Assembly: GCA_028753945.1 (NCBI GenBank)
Contig: JAPNXP010000002.1
Coordinates: forward strand, 2,976,001 to 3,040,000
Source: Hexactinellida sp. DTS-2022
Taxonomy: Eukaryota > Porifera > Hexactinellida
Reading direction: 5' to 3'
DNA length: 64,000 nt
Shown here: piece after piece, positions 59,752 through 64,000 of the stretch
Layout: each line of letters begins with the position of its first letter
Position numbering within the stretch: the stretch's first letter is position 1
Translations under genes and position numbers: made by a program
The notes under the pieces: generated by a model
The model's database searches: none
Told to the model about the DNA's origin: nothing
Seen by the model: the letters and a program-made list of their open reading frames with translations, nothing else

Positions 59752-60479
59752 TTAAGGTTAAATTACCCCACGTTAATGAAAGTTCTTGTATTAATCTGTA
59801 ATTGAGAGAAATAGATACCTATACGATACAAAGCAATAAAACAAAAAGAAAATGTCCCTATCTATTATACTTTTTATTTTTTGTCGGTTTCAAAATTTGG
59901 CTAATACAAATCTCCCATTGGGCGAATTCAAAAAGTGTTGGTCGATATTATGGGGTAATTTGGCAATGCGGCCATCAATGTTTGTTATCAGAATCAATAT
60001 TTAAAGATTATAAGCGTACGGAGTTGGTAGACGGTTTAGATTTTTGAATTATAACTTGTAATTATTTTTTTCAAACATTTTCTCAAATTTCTCATAAAAT
60101 GATGACCTTTTTATCCATTTTTTGGTTTCAAAAGGTCGCAATATTTTTTATATACATTTTATCAAAATTCTAAACCACTCACCAACCGCCCATAACGATG
60201 ATCTCTATGTTAGATCACACAAAATATGTCTTTAGATAATATTGATCTTGCAAACCACACACTTATCTGGTTGAGTCTGAAGAAATCCCCCTATGGGACT
60301 TTTGTATTACAATAAAACTGCATGCCCCATAAAATAAAATTTATAAAATATAATCAGATTTCGTTTTCAGTTTCGATATAGCTATAGTGTCTTCTATCAT
60401 ATATGTGAGAATCAAACACCTAACTTCAAAACGAAATCTATGTGTTTTTTTGCATGAATCTGCCGTAATTTAACCTTAA
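59752..60479 (+). mobile_element. MITE family A, copy 3
   Basis: TTAA lies at both edges, GGTTAAATTACCCCACG to CCGTAATTTAACC. It is full length like copy 2. Confidence 0.9.
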
Positions 60480-60937
60480 TGTGTATTATATGTCTACACT
60501 AGGTAGGATACAGTAAGTATATACTACATATTTAAGAATTGAGTGAATATATGAAAAAAGTCAATCAAGCTGTGATAATGCGATGAGAAATGGGATATTA
60601 TATGCAGAACAGTAATTGAAACCCAAGATCTACTTATTGTTGGCCATATATGCTAACCACAGAGATATATCGGCTTATTAATTGGGATTTTTATTATTTA
60701 TTTTTAAATGCACGATATATTGCATATAATATACAAGAATGTCAATTGTGAGTATGAAAAATGCTGAATCATCATTTATGACGTCACTAAATTGGTAATC
60801 TGAAGAATTCGGAGAATTAATTTCAAAAAAATTTCACTTCTCAAATATTTCTATGATATATAAGCTCCATTTCAATACATAAACTCGCTTTCCAATTCAA
60901 CACAAAATCCCCTATTTTTCCAGTCGAAGCATCCTTA
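60480..60937 (-). mobile_element. Element E, copy 2 (partial)
   Basis: It matches the first 470 bp of copy 1 inverted, ending CAGTCGAAGCATCC-TTAA. The other end is missing at the junction with MITE A. Confidence 0.7.
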
Positions 60938-61518
60938 AGATTAAGTCGATGAATAATTGATAAACACCTTGCAAATCATATATATACACAACAAATTTGA
61001 ACACTTGTCGACTTTTTACTTACTTATTCTATAGAAGATTTTATGTTGTCATGTGTGATGTTTGCACTCTTTGATACATCTATAAACTGTATTCAGGTTA
61101 GTGACTCGTTAAAGTCATAGGCTAGTCGTGCTAGGTATAATTTACTAAATGTTTTGCAAATTGTTTTTTCAGATATCAAGTAGGACTATTGTGCCAAGAA
61201 AATTTACGTTAAAATAATTTCAAAATTTAACACCTGAGGTGAGAATTCTTCATTCAAAGGTGAGAATTTTACACTATATAATTTTTTGTTTTTAGAAAAA
61301 CATTTTTTTTTATCACAATCGCTCAATCTTTACTACTTAGATGATTTAAGGGCGACACTAAGTGATTAAAGTTGCAAAAGGAAAATAAGGTCAAATGGCC
61401 AGATATGTTAGATAATATAATATATAGTACGTAATATAGCTAGATTATGGATCCGAATTTTTTTCAAAAAATTTCACCTCTGAGGTCACTTTGGGAGGAA
61501 ATAAAAAATAAAAATTAA
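60938..61518. other. AT-rich spacer
   Basis: No feature is supported. Confidence 0.35.
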
Positions 61519-61782
61519 TACCGTATTTATTCGAATAGTAGCCTAGGCGATTATTGTTTATTAATCCATTTTAGGACCAATAATTTTGAGCAATTTTCTA
61601 GAATATCACATTTTATTACAATTTATTTATGATAATCGGTTGATAATCGTATTGTGAGTTATATTTGATATAAATGTTTACTCCGGGTAGCAGTAATAAA
61701 TCATTATTTGCTACTTTAGGGGGGCGATTATTGGAGGTAGGAGATTATTCGAATAGAGGCTACTATTCGAATAAATACGGTA
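61519..61782. mobile_element. MITE family J, copy 2
   Basis: Flanked by TA, ACCGTATTTATTCGAATAGT to the inverse ending CGAATAAATACGGT. It is a good match to 9154-9415. Confidence 0.85.
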
Positions 61783-61820
61783 ATTTTTTAAAAAAAAATC
61801 TCTGGAAGAAATGTTGTTTT

Positions 61821-62266
61821 CTATGATTATTATGAATTTATTGAAAAAAAATCACGAGAAAGTAAAAAATTTTTTTTAGACACTGCGCCAAAAGTGAATT
61901 CAATATCTAAAATTATTTTTTCGAATAGTAACCTCAATTATAAAATGTTCCCTACTTGATTTAGCCGGGTTTGTATCTTTTAGTTTTTCAACTCTTTTTA
62001 AGTTTTAATGAGCAAATATTTTTTTAATGGGAAAAGTATGGATATTTTCGACAAAAATGTCCAAATATATTATTTAGAAAAATATAATCCAAAAATCAAA
62101 ATTTGAAATGATACATACCCGGCTAAATAGAGTAAGGAACATTATATAATTGAGGTTACTTTTCGAAAAAATAATTTTAGATAGTGAATTCACTTTTATC
62201 GCAATGTGTCTGAAAAAATTTATTTACTTTTTCGTGATTTTTTTAATAAGTTCATAATAATCATAG
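61821..62266. mobile_element. Foldback element Q (446 bp)
   Basis: It starts CTATGATTATTATGAA and ends with the inverse TTCATAATAATCATAG. The arms of about 200 bp share TCACGARAAAGTAAA, CCTCAATTATA and AGCCGGGT around a centre near 62043. No gene is present. Confidence 0.85.
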
Positions 62267-62522
62267 CGCCTGAGAAAGATAACTCGAATTTTTTTAATCC
62301 GATTAAACCCAGTAATACTACTGTACTTCCTATGCTCGATGTTGATTTCCTTTTCCTACTCTTCTACAGGAAACTAGAACAGAAAATTAAGTAAATCAAA
62401 TTTGAATAGAAATGTAAATTGAAATCAAATTATGTTTCATCATATTTTTTCTAGGCTGGCAGGATGTTAATAAAAAGTAATAATTTCAAAACCAATAAAG
62501 CAGAACCCCAAATTATTCGAAC
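62267..62522. other. Spacer
   Basis: No feature is supported. Confidence 0.3.
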
Positions 62523-62820
62523 GATTTATTTCAACTCGGTATATTTTAAATCATACTAATCTGCACTTCACAAAGTTTGTAGTTTATAGTTACATAATTT
62601 AATCAAATGTAACCCACCGACTTCATGCCGCCTCTTTTTATTGGATGATCGGGATTCTGCTGTACATTGTTCCCAAGTGATCCGCCCTGGGCGGGTCGAC
62701 CCGCATTTCAGCATCGAAATCCGCTGACCAGCGAATAGTCCTCGAAAAACACGCATTGGAAAACTAATTTTCTGTAGCACAAATCTCTAAAATCAGATCA
62801 GCATTAAAGATGCTTCGGAG
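62523..62820 (-). CDS. Candidate terminal exon, unknown protein
   Basis: The minus-strand frame 62780-62568 is GC-richer than its surroundings and polar (RVFRGLFAGQRISMLKCG, then WEQCTAESRSSNKKRRHE). A TTTTAG just upstream (near 62795) could be a splice acceptor and an AATAAA on the minus strand lies about 40 bp after the stop (near 62525). The family is not recognised. At 62811 the plus strand reads TTAAAGATGCTTCGG, similar to the E terminus, so the region may also be element sequence. Confidence 0.3.
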
Positions 62821-63089
62821 GAGAATTCTGTCTTTTTAGAATTAACGGTATCCCCTGTATGAAAATTTGACGATTATGTTTTGAAAAAGAAATTATCACG
62901 AATTTTTTTTATTTTGCCAAACAGTAGAGACGTAAAAAATATATAATTTCCACATGTTTTGACTCTTTTTCATTGTTATTTTCAGAGATATGACGTATTT
63001 GCTTAGCGGTAGATTGGATTTCACCGTTTGCATCGAATGCCCGTAGTTTATTCTCCAATATTCGAAAGATTGGTGTCAACATAACTTAT
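62821..63089. other. Spacer
   Basis: It begins with an E-like terminus (TTAAAGATGCTTCGG at 62811). Nothing else is supported. Confidence 0.3.
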
Positions 63090-63600
63090 TCGATGTTTTG
63101 TCTGACAAAGATAATCAACAATTGATCAAAAAAAATTCTAAAAAATTGAAAATGTGAAACTTTATGGCCCATAATCTGATTCGATTGTACGTTTTCTTGT
63201 CCATTTTTTTTCTCAGACACTCGAGGTGCTAGAATCAAAAGCCACGTCTCAGAATACTCGCAATACACGACTTCCTATCCGTCAATAATACATTTCGTGA
63301 CCCTAACACGCACCGTTTTCAGAATGATCCATATATGGGCATTTAATGTGCCCATTTTTGATGACGCAGCAAATTTCCTATCTCCTAAAGTATATACGCT
63401 AGTGCTTAGGTCTAACCATCTAATCACATCAATATCCCATTACAAAATCATTGGAAGAACAAATGGGACCATTATCCAAATGGCAACAATTCAACAAATT
63501 AACATGCCCATATATGGTGGTGTTATTTCAGTGATGTGACCAAAAGATTGAAATTTAAAAAGTATCTAGAGCTTAGCTCTAACTTTCTAGTAATATCAAT
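63090..63600. repeat. K-type repeat, inverted copy
   Basis: CC(A/T)6GG boxes lie at 63329-63338 and 63508-63517, AGAGCTTAGCTCT near 63570 and a degenerate GTGCTTAGGTC near 63394. It matches 38870-39310 in reverse. Confidence 0.7.
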
Positions 63601-64000
63601 GATGCATATTAACCAATACCCGAAAACTAATGTGGATAAAATCTCTAAAGTTAGGAAATAATAATAAAAATAAACTTTGAAAGCTTCTTTCTCAGAATAT
63701 TGTATTTGACCAACCTGACAAAACGGGGTTGATCTTAGGGGTCACAATTCAGTCACAAAAGGTTTGAAATTTGTACTGAACATTACCAATATATACTATA
63801 TATCCCTCTTAACTGAGGCGATTTTTTAATTTCTCAAAACTTCCCTCAGGGTGAATGAGTATAGTTTGTTCTGGACAATAATTCATCGATAATTAGGAAA
63901 AATCGCGAAATAATTCAAAATTAAATAAATCTTAAAGAGTAATCAAAATTTCGATCTGGTAAGTAATTTACTCATAGTTGAAGTAGTTCAGATAGGCCTA
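63601..64000. other. AT-rich window end
   Basis: No feature is supported. Confidence 0.3.

Noticed and set aside
1..64000. tRNA, rRNA or other structured RNA genes
   Set aside because: I looked for conserved tRNA box sequences and rRNA-like segments and found none I could support; a covariance-model search would be needed to exclude them.

Overview
The window looks like heterochromatin-type, very AT-rich genomic DNA from a metazoan, probably an invertebrate; I cannot name the species. The reasons are the absence of operons, bacterial ribosome-binding sites or dense ORFs, the presence of AATAAA signals and one splice-acceptor-like exon, and the families found: a CXC-domain multicopy protein, a tyrosine-recombinase gene, hAT-, pogo- and Tc1/mariner-type termini, and many non-autonomous inverted-repeat elements. 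I see no intact protein-coding gene. Nearly every coding-looking stretch is broken by frameshifts, stops or transposon insertions.

Layout. 1-10.3 kb holds nested elements (families called A, G, P, C, J and B here) around two broken coding pieces: a transposase-like C-terminus at 3587-3928 (-) and a coiled-coil protein gene at 5248-6702 (+). 10.3-24.6 kb is a satellite of about 179-180 bp per monomer (roughly 53 monomers after subtracting insertions) with higher-order periods near 537 and 1975 bp. It is interrupted by element L (10573-12623), a B-type composite with its own 83-bp minisatellite (14363-16853) and a small element M (18314-18505). 24.6-26.6 kb holds elements E and A. 26.7-32.1 kb is the most notable locus: a unit of about 5.4 kb with terminal inverted repeats of about 420 bp enclosing a single decayed minus-strand gene. 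That gene carries acidic PIN/FEN-nuclease-like motifs and a C-terminal tesmin/TSO1-type CXC cysteine cluster. It is itself split by a 720-bp palindrome.

32.2-40 kb holds elements D, N, a Tc1/mariner-like MITE, a hAT MITE with a perfect 8-bp target duplication, and short tandem repeats. 40.0-43.9 kb is a dissected tyrosine-recombinase gene with an upstream zinc-finger-like exon, cut by a B element and by a GTAATC-rich element H, followed by an undetected 125-codon frame containing one TGA. 45-60 kb is mostly foldback and MITE-type elements, including a 1.86-kb hAT-type element with a perfect CTGGCACC duplication, three 877-bp C copies (one nested in element F), foldbacks and a pogo-like element, with a decayed gene fragment at 57155-57728. 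60-64 kb contains A, E, J and Q elements, one candidate terminal exon and a K repeat.

How the parts relate. At least eight inverted-repeat families insert at TTAA, and seven of them start TTAA-GG. They land repeatedly in the TTAA motifs of the satellite monomer and in the coding fragments. A separate dispersed repeat (K) carries pairs of CC(A/T)6GG boxes and AGAGCTWAGCTCT inverted repeats. Coordinates of element ends are good to a few bases where a terminal motif and TTAA are given, otherwise to about 10-30 bases.
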